This document shows positions 41,360 to 50,976 of a stretch of DNA of 64,000 bases, piece after piece. Positions within the stretch are counted from its first letter, which is position 1. Every line of letters starts with the position of its first letter. The notes under the pieces are model-generated. The model did no database searches, had not been told where the DNA came from, and worked only from the letters and a program-made list of their open reading frames with translations. The translations under genes and the position numbers were made by a program. Origin of the DNA: Streptomyces microflavus (GTDB taxonomy: Bacteria; Actinomycetota; Actinomycetes; Streptomycetales; Streptomycetaceae); NCBI RefSeq assembly GCF_014650075.1, contig NZ_BMUG01000008.1:1-64000 (forward strand). The letters run 5' to 3'.

Positions 41360-42378
41360 GGCGCCGTCGGCGGGTGGAGCAGCCGGGCGAGGAGATCGTC
41401 GAGGCTGACCAGTCCGGAGAGCCGGCCCTGCCCGTCGCGTACGACGGCGATCGTCGCGCGGCGCTCGCGCAGCCGCTCCACGGCGTGGGCGGCCGTCTCG
41501 TCCGGCGCCAGTTCCGGTACGGGCCGGGCCAGGGCGCGCGCGGACACGTCACGGCCTCCGGCACGGGCGACCAGCGCGTCGCGGGCGTGGACCGATCCGA
41601 GGACGTCTTCCCCGTCCCGTACGAGCAGGCGGGTGCGGTCGGCGGCGGTGGCGACGGCCAGGATCCGGTCGAGGTCCGCGTCCGCGGGTACGGTCGCGAT
41701 CCGCTCCACGGGGACCTGGAACGCGGCCACCGGGGTCTGCGGCTCGGTCAGGGACCGGGTCACCAGCCCCGAGTCGCCCTTGCTGATCAGCCCGAGGCGC
41801 TCGGACTCCTCGATGAGGTGGGTGAGCTGGTCGCGGTTGTGGACGGAGGCGAGTTCGTCGCGCGGGGTCACCCGGCAGAGCCGTACCAGGGCGTTGCTGA
41901 CCGCGTTCAGCAGCCGGATCAGCGGGCGTACGGCGTTGACCACGGCACGGAACGCCGGGCTCAGGAGCATCGCGGAGCGCTCCGGGTGGGCGATGGCCCA
42001 GGACTTGGGCGCCATCTCACCGATCACCATGTGCAGGAAGACGACGACGACCATCGCCAGGGCGAAGGCGATGCCGTAGCTCAGGCCGGCGGGCAGCCCG
42101 AGCCGCTCGAGCAACGGGTCCAGCTCGTGCGAGATGGCGGGCTTGGAGACGGAGCCCAGGCCCAGGGTGCAGATGGTGATGCCGAGCTGGGCGCCCGCGA
42201 GCATCAGCGACAGCTCCCGCATCCCGGCGAGCGCCGCCTTCGCGCCGCGCTGTCCGGCTGCGGCGGCCTGTTCCATGCGGTGGCGCTTGGAGGCGACCAG
42301 GGCGAACTCGGCGGCGACGAAGAAGCCGCTGCCGATCAGCAGCAGGACGGTGACGAAGAGCGCCATGGGGAAGCTCAT
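41356..42378 (-). CDS. CNNM/CorC-type hemolysin family membrane protein (second gene)
   Basis: A 340-residue protein with an N-terminal CNNM/DUF21 membrane domain (MALFVTVLLLIGSGFFVAAEFALVA split; the FFVAAEFA and GEMAPK motifs are diagnostic) and a CBS-pair domain (residues 185-335) that binds nucleotides. Members are Mg2+/Co2+ or other divalent-cation transporters or regulators. It lacks the C-terminal CorC_HlyC domain that its upstream partner has. The ATG overlaps the upstream stop by four bases (ATGA at 42375-42378), so the two form one translational unit. Confidence 0.9.
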   Translation of the reverse strand: MSFPMALFVTVLLLIGSGFFVAAEFALVASKRHRMEQAAAAGQRGAKAALAGMRELSLMLAGAQLGITICTLGLGSVSKPAISHELDPLLERLGLPAGLSYGIAFALAMVVVVFLHMVIGEMAPKSWAIAHPERSAMLLSPAFRAVVNAVRPLIRLLNAVSNALVRLCRVTPRDELASVHNRDQLTHLIEESERLGLISKGDSGLVTRSLTEPQTPVAAFQVPVERIATVPADADLDRILAVATAADRTRLLVRDGEDVLGSVHARDALVARAGGRDVSARALARPVPELAPDETAAHAVERLRERRATIAVVRDGQGRLSGLVSLDDLLARLLHPPTAP

Positions 42379-43676
42379 GCCTGCGGCTCCTGTTCGATGC
42401 GGACGTACTCGGCCACGTGCCGGTCGAGCGTGCGGACCTCGACCCGGACGCCGGAGACGGTGAGGTGGTCCCCGACCGTGGGGAAGCGGCCCAGCCGGTC
42501 GATGATCAGCCCGGCGAGGGTCTCGTAGCCGCCCTCCTCGGGCAGCACGATGCCGGTGGCCTCCTCGATCTCATCCAGGCGGCGCCCCGCGTCCACGACC
42601 CAGCCGGAGCCGTCGGCGACCGCGAGTTCGGTGACGGTGTCGGACTCGTCGGCGATGTCCCCGACCAGCTCCTCGGCGATGTCCTCGTACGTGACGATGC
42701 CCGCGAGACCGCCGTGCTCGTCCAGGACGACGGCGAACTCGTCGTCCCGCTCCCGCATCTGGGCGACCGCCGCGGGGAGTTTCAGGATCTCGGGGAGCAG
42801 GAGCGGGCGGCGGGCCAGTTCGCCGGCGGTGGTGCGGCCGACGTCGGCGGCGGGCAGTCCCATCAGCTCCCGTACGCCCAGCACTCCCGCGGGGTCGTCG
42901 GGGTGGTCACCGAGCACGGGGTAGTTGGAGTGGCCGTGCCGGGCGATGAGTTCGACGGCCTGGGAGGCCATGGCGTCGCGGCGTACGAAGGTGACGTCGG
43001 CGCGCACCACCATCACCTCGCCCAGGGTGCGTTCGGAGAACTCCAGGGCGTGGTCGACGAGTTCGGCGGTGGCTGCGGGCAGTTCGCCCTGCTGGTGGGA
43101 CTCGCCGATCAGATGGCCGAGCTCCTCCAGGGTGGCGCCGTGGTGGAGTTCCTCGACCGGTTCGATGCCGATCCGGCGCAGCAGCCGGTTCGCCACGCCG
43201 TCGAAGACGTGGACGACCGGGCCGACGACCCGCAGGTAGACGAGGGTGGAGGCGGCCAGGGACTTCGCCATCCGCTCGGGTACGGCAAGGGCGAGGTTCT
43301 TGGGCGCGAGTTCGCCCAGCACCATCTGGATGACGGTCGCCACGACGAAGGAGAGCGTCACGGAGATGGCCGACACCGCTCCGTCGGGCAGGCCGGCGCC
43401 GTCGAGCGCCGGCCGCAGGAGCGCGGAGACGGACGGCTCCGCGAGGAAGCCGACGACCAGCCCGGTGACGGTGATGCCGAGCTGGGCGCCCGAGAGCATG
43501 AAGGAGAGCCGCTCCAGGACGGTCACCGCGCGGGCGGCCCGCCTGTCACCGGCGGCGGCCTCGCGGGAGAGCGTCAGGCGGTCGGCGGACACATAGGCGA
43601 ACTCCTGGGCCACGAAGTAGCCCGTCCCCGCGGTCAGGACGAACACGGCCAGCAGGCCGAGCAGGGCGGCGGTCAT
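42375..43676 (-). CDS. CNNM/CorC-type hemolysin family membrane protein (first gene)
   Basis: A 433-residue protein with CNNM membrane domain (GTGYFVAQEFAYVSADR and LGELAPKNLALA), a CBS pair (FVRRDAMASQAVELIARHGHSNYPVLGD, then VVLDEHGGLAGIVTYEDI) and a C-terminal CorC_HlyC domain. It is probably a divalent-cation exporter or efflux regulator forming a heteromer with the next gene. The ATG is at 43676. An operator-like dyad (43874-43889) lies about 200 bp upstream. Confidence 0.92.
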   Translation of the reverse strand: MTAALLGLLAVFVLTAGTGYFVAQEFAYVSADRLTLSREAAAGDRRAARAVTVLERLSFMLSGAQLGITVTGLVVGFLAEPSVSALLRPALDGAGLPDGAVSAISVTLSFVVATVIQMVLGELAPKNLALAVPERMAKSLAASTLVYLRVVGPVVHVFDGVANRLLRRIGIEPVEELHHGATLEELGHLIGESHQQGELPAATAELVDHALEFSERTLGEVMVVRADVTFVRRDAMASQAVELIARHGHSNYPVLGDHPDDPAGVLGVRELMGLPAADVGRTTAGELARRPLLLPEILKLPAAVAQMRERDDEFAVVLDEHGGLAGIVTYEDIAEELVGDIADESDTVTELAVADGSGWVVDAGRRLDEIEEATGIVLPEEGGYETLAGLIIDRLGRFPTVGDHLTVSGVRVEVRTLDRHVAEYVRIEQEPQA

Positions 43677-43873
43677 CGCTCACCCGTCCGGTGCGGACCG
43701 TGGGGGCCGTGAGGCCCCTGGGGATCAGGTTCCGAAGGCCCCGAAGGGCCCGGACTGGCGGACAACGCGTGACTCCTCATCCGGCTGGGGCTCCAGCCAA
43801 CGGATCGGTTCGGTGGCCCGGGCCGGTGGCGGGCAGGCGCGGAGCCGCCGTACGCCCCGCCGGGCCCACGAAC

Positions 43874-43889
43874 TCTACAGTCACGTAGA
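43874..43889. promoter_or_regulatory. BlaI-type operator B, upstream of the CNNM pair
   Basis: TCTACAGTCACGTAGA is a 5-6-5 dyad of the same length and halves as the operators at 41063 and 45433. On the minus strand the right half overlaps TAGAGT, a -10-like hexamer. It lies between the end of the M56 gene and the CNNM operon. Confidence 0.6.
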
Positions 43890-43905
43890 CGTGAACGGGC
43901 CGGAC

Positions 43906-44847
43906 CTACAGAGGCGTCGTGGTCGCCGCCTCCAGGACGAGGAAGAGGGCGACGGCGGCGTTGAGCGCGGAGAGCGCGGAGACGGTCGTACCGGCGGCGG
44001 CGACGAACGCGGCGGCACCGGCCGGGGTGAGCGCGGGCGGCCAGCCCCGGTCCGGCGGTACCGGGCCGAGCAGCGCGGCCACCCGGCGCGGCACCGGCCC
44101 CGCGGCGGCGAAGCCGGCCACGACGGCTCCCCGGGGGGCCGGGCGGGAGATGAGCGCCGCCTTGCCGACCGCCCGGGCCGTCAGCCGGCGGTCGCCCGTG
44201 ACCCGGGCCGCCTCCTCGTCCGCCCAGCGCTCGGTGGAGTAGACAAGGGCCGCCCCCAGGGGCCGCAGCAGCGGGTTGACGCACCCGGCCAGCCGGGTGG
44301 CGAGCAGCAGCCGGTGGTGGCGGCCCTCCAGGTGGGCCCGTTCGTGGGCGAGCAACGCCCGGCGCTCCGCCGGGTCCAGGGCGGTGAACATGGCGGTGGA
44401 GACCATGACCCGGCCCGGCGAGCCGGGCAGGGCGTACGCGTACGGCACGTCGTCGGGCAGGACGGCGAGGTCACCCCCGCCCGGCAGACCGGCGAGCGTG
44501 CGGTGGGCCCGGGCGCGGAAGCGGTAGTGGCGACGGACGGTGAAGCCGCAGGCCGCCGTCACCGCGACGAGCGCCAGGATGGACGCCTTGCCCGCGAAGG
44601 CGTCGTGCGGGACGGCCTCGCGGACCTCGTCGTCGGACCAGCCGTCGGGCAGCGGGTTGCCGGGCAGCTGGGCCGTGCCGACCACCACCAGCAGCCCGAG
44701 ACAGACCAGGCTGCAGGAGGCGAGGATCACGGCGACGGTGGTCAGCAGGCGTGCGGCTCTCCGTGGGTGCAGGTGCTGCTCGGCCAGGCGCGCGATCGGC
44801 AGCGCGGTCAGGGGCAGGACCAGGGGCAGATACACGAAGACGCCCAT
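43906..44847 (-). CDS. M56 family metallopeptidase (BlaR/MecR-like protease, no sensor domain)
   Basis: A 313-residue membrane protease. Zinc motif H168-E-R-A-H172 lies in a cytoplasmic loop, with ERWADEEAARV supplying the further ligand; membrane helices occupy residues 1-20, 33-60, 88-105 and 275-305. It lacks the extracellular penicillin-binding domain of BlaR1, so the signal it senses is unknown. Its start is two bases after the stop of the BlaI-type repressor gene, with GGAGGG as ribosome site: a classical repressor-protease operon in which the protease cleaves the repressor. Confidence 0.92.
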   Translation of the reverse strand: MGVFVYLPLVLPLTALPIARLAEQHLHPRRAARLLTTVAVILASCSLVCLGLLVVVGTAQLPGNPLPDGWSDDEVREAVPHDAFAGKASILALVAVTAACGFTVRRHYRFRARAHRTLAGLPGGGDLAVLPDDVPYAYALPGSPGRVMVSTAMFTALDPAERRALLAHERAHLEGRHHRLLLATRLAGCVNPLLRPLGAALVYSTERWADEEAARVTGDRRLTARAVGKAALISRPAPRGAVVAGFAAAGPVPRRVAALLGPVPPDRGWPPALTPAGAAAFVAAAGTTVSALSALNAAVALFLVLEAATTTPL

Positions 44848-44849
44848 CG

Positions 44850-45308
44850 TCAGCCCTCCGGCCGGTCCGTCGGCGCCGCGCCGGGGCCGCTCGCGGGGTC
44901 ACCGGGGCCGCCCGCGGGGCCGCTCTCCGCGAGCAGCGAGCGCAGCAGTTCCTCGTCGTCCGCCGACAGGACGGAGACGAAGCCGGCGAGCACCGCGTCC
45001 CGGTCGCTCTGTTTGTCGAGGAGGCGGCGCATGCGCAGTGCGGCGAGGCCGGCCTCGTTCGCCACGGGCTGCCACAGGACGGGGCGCTTGGGCCCGGTCC
45101 TGGTGACGGCCTGCTTGGCGTGCAGCCGGGTCAGGATCGTGATGACGGTGCTGTACGACAGGCCGCTGCCGAGCCGTTCCAGCACCCAGGCGGCGGTGAC
45201 CGGTTCGGTCGCCTCGCCGAGCACGGACAGCACCTGGGCCTCCAGCTCGCCCTGGCCCCGCCTGCGGGCGGGCGTTTCCCGTTCGCCACCGGTTCCTTCG
45301 GTGTCCAC
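44850..45308 (-). CDS. BlaI/MecI/CopY family transcriptional repressor
   Basis: A 152-residue winged-helix repressor. The family pattern is GELEAQVLSVLGE, then PVTAAWVLERLGSGLSYSTVITILTRLHAKQAVTR, the wing GPKRPVLWQPV, and a C-terminal dimerisation helix. The GTG at 45308 is preferred because a purine-rich AAAGGGGGG lies seven bases upstream; an ATG at 45353 is an in-frame alternative. It heads a two-gene operon with the M56 protease. A perfect dyad lies about 125 bp upstream at 45429-45452, and matching dyads lie before tatA and the CNNM pair. Confidence 0.92.
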   Translation of the reverse strand: MDTEGTGGERETPARRRGQGELEAQVLSVLGEATEPVTAAWVLERLGSGLSYSTVITILTRLHAKQAVTRTGPKRPVLWQPVANEAGLAALRMRRLLDKQSDRDAVLAGFVSVLSADDEELLRSLLAESGPAGGPGDPASGPGAAPTDRPEG

Positions 45309-45428
45309 CGTCCGGCCCCCCTTTCCTTCCACCGCCCGGTCACGGCTGTTCATCCGCCGGGCACCGGGAAATCGTATCCAGCCACCGGGCCGCCGATGAC
45401 ACCTCCGGCCGCTTCCCGCCCGGCCCGG

Positions 45429-45452
45429 AAAATCTACAGTGTTGTAGATTTT
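45429..45452. promoter_or_regulatory. BlaI-type operator C, between blaI and terD
   Basis: The arms AAAATCTACA and TGTAGATTTT are perfect complements around GTGT: a 10-4-10 dyad of 24 bp. The core TCTACAGTGTTGTAGA (45433-45448) matches the operators at 41063 and 43874. It lies between the divergent blaI and terD genes and contains a TAGATT hexamer on both strands, so it may control both. Confidence 0.75.
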
Positions 45453-45538
45453 ATGGTGCAGCCGCACAGTGTCCGCACCGTCACCCGTGGCGGTGCGGTC
45501 CCGGCATACGCACCCGTCACCACGTAAGGGAGAACACC

Positions 45539-46114
45539 ATGGGCGTGAGCCTGGCCAAGGGCGGAAATGTCTCGCTGACCAAGGAGGCCCCGGGGCTGAC
45601 CGCGATCCTCGTCGGTCTCGGCTGGGACGTCCGCACGACGACCGGTACCGACTACGACCTCGACGCGAGCGCGCTGCTCTGCGACGAGTCGGGCAAGGTC
45701 CTCTCCGACGGGCACTTCGTCTTCTACAACAACCTCAAGAGCCCGGACGGTTCGGTCGAGCACACCGGCGACAACCTCACGGGTGAGGGCGAGGGGGACG
45801 ACGAGATCGTCAAGGTCGACCTCTCCGCGGTGCCGGGAACCGTCGCCAAGATCGTGTTCCCCGTCTCGATCCATGAGGCGGAGGGCCGCGGCCAGAGCTT
45901 CGGCCAGGTCCGCAACGCCTACATCCGCGTGGTGAACCAGGCGGGCGGCGCGGAGATCGCCCGTTACGACCTCAGCGAGGACGCCTCCACCGAGACGGCG
46001 ATGGTCTTCGGCGAGCTGTACCGGCACGGCGCCGAGTGGAAGTTCCGTGCGGTCGGGCAGGGTTACGCCTCCGGGCTGAGCGGCATCGTCGCCGACTTCG
46101 GCGTCGGTCTCTGA
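45539..46114 (+). CDS. terD: TerD family tellurite/stress protein (first copy)
   Basis: A 191-residue Ca2+-binding TerD protein beginning MGVSLAKGGNVSLTKE. The two Asp-rich calcium sites are DYDLDASALL and GEGEGDDEIVKVDL, with the intervening VFYNNLKSPDGSVEHTGDN. TerD proteins form stress-response assemblies linked with tellurite and other resistance. The ATG at 45539 has AGGGAGA seven bases upstream. It is divergent from blaI across a shared dyad. Confidence 0.93.
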   Translation: MGVSLAKGGNVSLTKEAPGLTAILVGLGWDVRTTTGTDYDLDASALLCDESGKVLSDGHFVFYNNLKSPDGSVEHTGDNLTGEGEGDDEIVKVDLSAVPGTVAKIVFPVSIHEAEGRGQSFGQVRNAYIRVVNQAGGAEIARYDLSEDASTETAMVFGELYRHGAEWKFRAVGQGYASGLSGIVADFGVGL

Positions 46115-46172
46115 CCTCGCTCCACCGATCCGGACGCAGCCCTCACCCCACCGAGTCACCGAAGGCGGAATC

Positions 46173-46754
46173 ATGACGATCAACCTCTCCAAGGGCCAGC
46201 AGGTCAGCCTCACCAAATCCGGCGGCGGCGAACTCGGCGTCGTCCGGATGGGGCTGGGCTGGAAGTCCGCGCCCCGCAAGGGCTTCCTGGCCCGGCTGAC
46301 CGCCCGCGACATCGACCTGGACGCCTCGGCCGTGCTCTTCGCGGGCAAGGAGCCCCAGGACGTCGTCTTCTTCCAGCACCTCACCAGCGACGACGGTTCG
46401 GTCCAGCACACCGGTGACAACCGGGTCGGCGGGGCGGGCGAGGGCGGCGACGACGAATCCATCGTCGTCGACCTGCGGCGCGTACCCGTCCATGTCGACC
46501 AGATCATCTTCACGGTGAACTCGTTCACCGGCCAGACCTTCGAGGAGGTCGAGGCCGCCTTCTGCCGTCTGGTCGACGAGAGCAACGGCCAGGAGCTGGC
46601 GCGGTACACGCTGACCGGCGGCGGGCGGCACACCGCGCAGATCATGGCCAAGGTCCAGCGGGCCGGTTCGGGATGGCAGATGACCGCCATCGGTGCGGCG
46701 GCCGACGGGCGTACCTTCCAGGACCTGATGCCCGCCGTGGCGCAGCACCTGTAG
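46173..46754 (+). CDS. TerD family protein (second copy)
   Basis: A 193-residue TerD paralogue. It has both calcium motifs (DIDLDASAVLF, GEGGDDESIVVDLRRVP) and an extra basic insertion near the N-terminus (KSAPRKGFLARLTARD). It lies 58 bp after the first copy in the same direction and was probably duplicated from it. The ATG at 46173 follows a GGCGGAA-rich region. Confidence 0.92.
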   Translation: MTINLSKGQQVSLTKSGGGELGVVRMGLGWKSAPRKGFLARLTARDIDLDASAVLFAGKEPQDVVFFQHLTSDDGSVQHTGDNRVGGAGEGGDDESIVVDLRRVPVHVDQIIFTVNSFTGQTFEEVEAAFCRLVDESNGQELARYTLTGGGRHTAQIMAKVQRAGSGWQMTAIGAAADGRTFQDLMPAVAQHL

Positions 46755-46853
46755 TCACGCCGTACCGGCCGCCCGGAGGCCGCGGGAACCCCACGGGGAT
46801 CGCGCGGCCCCCGCACCGCGGCGCCCACAGCGACACATCGACCGAGGGACAGT

Positions 46854-47615
46854 ATGGGCAGGCCTTCCCCGCTCGGGGACGAGGACAGATCCGACTACGC
46901 GAGCGTGCTCGACGAGGTGCTCGCCTCGGCGGAGATCCAGCGGCTGCTGGAGCGATCCGGCGTCGGCGTCGGCCAGTTGCGCATCCGGGCCCTGGCCTCG
47001 GCGGCGCGCACGGCCCCGGCCGCCGCGCCGGAGTACCAGGCGTACGCGGCGCTGCGGCGCGAGTTGCACGGCAGGCCCCTCGACGGCGGCCCGTCGCCCC
47101 TGTCCGGGCCGGGGGACCAGGAGCGGCCGGGCGCGGGAGCGCTGGCGCTCCTGGGGGTGCTGACCCCGATCCTCGCCGCGGTCGCCGGGGCGACCTTCCT
47201 CCTGCTGGGCTACGGGCTGCGCCTGGCCGGCAGCCTGGTCGCGCCGGCCGACACCCTGGTACGGGTCGGCTGGTTCAGTCTCGCCGTCGCGGCGGCCACC
47301 GCGCTGGTCACCATCGTCGCCCTCTACCGCACCGCCGCACTCCAGTCGGCGCCCGCCTCACCGCCCGGGGTGGACCGTGCGGCCGACCTGGACCGCGCCC
47401 GGGAGGCCTGGCGCACCGCCCTGCGGGACAAGGCGATCCGGCCGTTCCTGATCCAGGAACTCGCGGAGGAGGCCCCGGGCGGGACACCGGACCGCCCCGC
47501 GCGCTTCACTCCGCCGGCCTTCGCGGGCCCCGACTTCAGCAGCCCGGGGTTCTCGGGCCCGGGTCACGGGAGCCCCGACGCCGGGTCCCCGAGGCTGCCC
47601 GACACCCGGCGTTGA
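46854..47615 (+). CDS. Membrane protein linked to the TerD genes
   Basis: A 253-residue protein with a charged N-terminal domain (residues 1-85, helical), two membrane helices (LALLGVLTPILAAVAGATFLLLGYGL region 98-122, then WFSLAVAAATALVTIVAL 142-160), and a Pro/Gly/Ser-rich C-terminal tail with an internal helix RAREAWRTALRDKAIRPFL. Family unknown; its position after the TerD genes in the same direction suggests a shared role. The ATG at 46854 has GAGGGA upstream. The tail repeats short segments such as FSSPGFSGPG. Confidence 0.75.
   Translation: MGRPSPLGDEDRSDYASVLDEVLASAEIQRLLERSGVGVGQLRIRALASAARTAPAAAPEYQAYAALRRELHGRPLDGGPSPLSGPGDQERPGAGALALLGVLTPILAAVAGATFLLLGYGLRLAGSLVAPADTLVRVGWFSLAVAAATALVTIVALYRTAALQSAPASPPGVDRAADLDRAREAWRTALRDKAIRPFLIQELAEEAPGGTPDRPARFTPPAFAGPDFSSPGFSGPGHGSPDAGSPRLPDTRR
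47578..47612. terminator. Hairpin over the 3' end of the membrane protein gene
   Basis: ACGCCGGGT and ACCCGGCGT arms, 9 bp, enclose 17 bases and include the last codons of the gene. It faces the convergent gamma-glutamyl hydrolase gene. Confidence 0.4.
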
Positions 47616-47695
47616 CGGCCGGCACTGACGCCTGGCGCCGGCACCTGCGGCCCCGCCTGTCGTCGCGGATCCCGAGCCATCTCCGTACCCCTCCC

Positions 47696-48433
47696 TCACC
47701 CCGCCACGCACTCCGCCGCCGCGCCGGCCGCTCCGGGAGCGCGCGAACGGTCACGGGCCGCGTCGACGAGCGCGGTCATCACGCGGGGGTCCTCGCCCAT
47801 CTCCGGGTGCCACTGGACCCCGAGCACCAGGGACTCGCGGCCGGGGAGCTCCAGCGCCTCCACCGTTCCGTCGGGGGCGTGGGCCGAGGCGATCAGGCCG
47901 GTGCCCAGGCGGTCGACGGCCTGGTGGTGGTAGGCGGGCACCGTGGTCGTTTCCGGGACGGCCGCCGCGTACGCCGTACCGGGCACGGGATCCACCGGGT
48001 GGCCGCCGAAGACGGCGTGGCCTCCGGTGTGGCCGTCCAGGTGCTGGTGCAGGGTGCCGCCGAGGGCGACGTTCAGCAGCTGCATGCCCCGGCAGATGCC
48101 CAGCAGGGGGACGTGCAGCTCGATCGCCGCCTCGATCAGGGCGAGTTCCCAGGCGTCGCGTTCACGGGCCGGGGGCCCCGTACGGGGGTCGGGAGCGGCT
48201 CCGTAACGCGCCGGTTCGACGTCCGCTCCCCCGGCGATCACCACACCGTCCAGGGCGGCGACGGTCTCCCGGGCCGCGTCCGCGGCCTCGTCGGGCGGCA
48301 GCAGCACCGCGAGTCCGCCCGCCGCCCGGACCAGGCGGGGGTAGGCGGCGGGCAGGAGCACCGCGGGCATCTCCCAGACGCCCCAGCGGGCCGGGTCCTG
48401 GTAGGTGCTGATGCCGATGACGGGCCGGGACAT
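47696..48433 (-). CDS. Gamma-glutamyl-gamma-aminobutyrate hydrolase family protein (PuuD-like)
   Basis: A 245-residue class I glutamine-amidotransferase-type hydrolase. The nucleophile is C114 in LLGICRGMQLLN, and H209/E211 lie in LGVQWHPEMGE; GVVIAGGADVEP is the oxyanion-loop region. It releases glutamate from gamma-glutamyl amines. It follows a permease and lies near a GlnA4-like gamma-glutamyl ligase and an aldehyde dehydrogenase, which together form the gamma-glutamylation route for amine use. The ATG at 48433 has GAAGGAGA seven bases upstream. Confidence 0.92.
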   Translation of the reverse strand: MSRPVIGISTYQDPARWGVWEMPAVLLPAAYPRLVRAAGGLAVLLPPDEAADAARETVAALDGVVIAGGADVEPARYGAAPDPRTGPPARERDAWELALIEAAIELHVPLLGICRGMQLLNVALGGTLHQHLDGHTGGHAVFGGHPVDPVPGTAYAAAVPETTTVPAYHHQAVDRLGTGLIASAHAPDGTVEALELPGRESLVLGVQWHPEMGEDPRVMTALVDAARDRSRAPGAAGAAAECVAG

Positions 48434-48486
48434 GGAACGGTCTCCTTCGGATCGGGGGATGTCGGTGATCGCCGCGGGGTGCGGGC

Positions 48487-49956
<1,470 letters not shown>

Positions 49957-50003
49957 GAGGCGCTCCAGACGTCTGTCGACTTCATCGATGGAACTGCGTC
50001 GAT

Positions 50004-50027
50004 CAAAGGTTCGTCGGCACACCTTTG
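50004..50027. promoter_or_regulatory. Dyad operator candidate upstream of the permease
   Basis: CAAAGGT and ACCTTTG are perfect 7-bp arms 10 bp apart. It lies 48 bp before the permease start and between it and the FadR-type regulator gene on the same strand. The regulator is a plausible binder. Confidence 0.45.
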
Positions 50028-50096
50028 TGGAACGTCGGGGGGAATGGCAAGAGGCGCGCGTTAAAGAGTGGTTACGGATTCCCCTCCGGGAGCCCG

Positions 50097-50903
50097 TCAG
50101 GCCAGGAAGCCCCGCAGCAGCGCCGCCGTACCGCCGCAGTGCTCGCGCATCATCTCGCGGGCCGCCTCCGCGTCCCGGTCGAGCACCGCCTCCACGACGG
50201 CCGCGTGCTGCTGCTGGGAGTGCTCCAGGTTGCGCACCAGCAGCGGGATGCAGTCCAGCAGTTCGTTGAGGGTCGCGCGCACGGAGGCGTACCCGGCGGC
50301 GAGCGAGGTGGAGCCGGAGAGTTCGGCGAGGGTGAGGTGGAGCAGGGTGTCCTGGCGGCGGTAGTCCTCCAGCCGGGCACCCTGGGTCGCCTCCAGCGCC
50401 GCCCGCAGCCGGCCTTCGCCCTCCGCCGGGAGCCCGTCGGCGCAGAGTCCGGCGGCCCCGGTCTCCAGCACCTCGCGGAAGCGCAGGGTGTCCTCCAGGT
50501 CGACGGCCGCCACCCGGCGCCGCAGTTCGTCGCTGCCGTCGGCGGCGCCGGCACGCGGCAGGACGAACGTTCCGCCGTAGCGGCCTCGCCTGCTCTCCAC
50601 CATGCCCTGGTCCTGGAGGACCTTGAGCACCTCGCGCAGGGTCACCCGGCTGACGCCCAGGTGCTGGGAGAGTTCCCGTTCGGCGGGCAGCCGGCCGCCG
50701 GGCGGGACGAGGCCGAGGCGGAGCAGTTGCAGGACCTGCTCCAGCGTCTCCTCGAAGCCGTTGCCCGCACGGACGGGCCGCAGCACGGAGGCCAGCGGGC
50801 CGGAACCGGTCTCCGCCTCCCCGCCCGCCGCCTCACCTACGGCCTCCGGGGCACTGTCCGCCGCCGCCGGTCGGGTGCCGTCGGTTCTCCTTCTGGTGAC
50901 CAC
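50097..50903 (-). CDS. GntR/FadR family transcriptional regulator
   Basis: A 268-residue regulator with a disordered Ala/Gly/Glu-rich N-terminus (1-40), a winged helix-turn-helix (LGLVPPGGRLPAERELSQHLGVSRVTLREVLKVLQDQG, residues about 64-100) and a C-terminal FCD domain with His and Asp ligands (RQDTLLHLTLAEL, EHSQQQHAAVVEAV). It probably senses a gamma-glutamyl amine or the free amine. It is divergent from the GlnA4-like gene and lies next to the permease gene. The GTG at 50903 is preceded by AAGGGGA. Confidence 0.92.
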   Translation of the reverse strand: MVTRRRTDGTRPAAADSAPEAVGEAAGGEAETGSGPLASVLRPVRAGNGFEETLEQVLQLLRLGLVPPGGRLPAERELSQHLGVSRVTLREVLKVLQDQGMVESRRGRYGGTFVLPRAGAADGSDELRRRVAAVDLEDTLRFREVLETGAAGLCADGLPAEGEGRLRAALEATQGARLEDYRRQDTLLHLTLAELSGSTSLAAGYASVRATLNELLDCIPLLVRNLEHSQQQHAAVVEAVLDRDAEAAREMMREHCGGTAALLRGFLA

Positions 50904-50976
50904 TCGCGAATCCCCTTCCCAAGCAATGGTTCTCTGTCATACCTTAAGCCTCCCGGTTCACCCAAGGAGGAATCCC

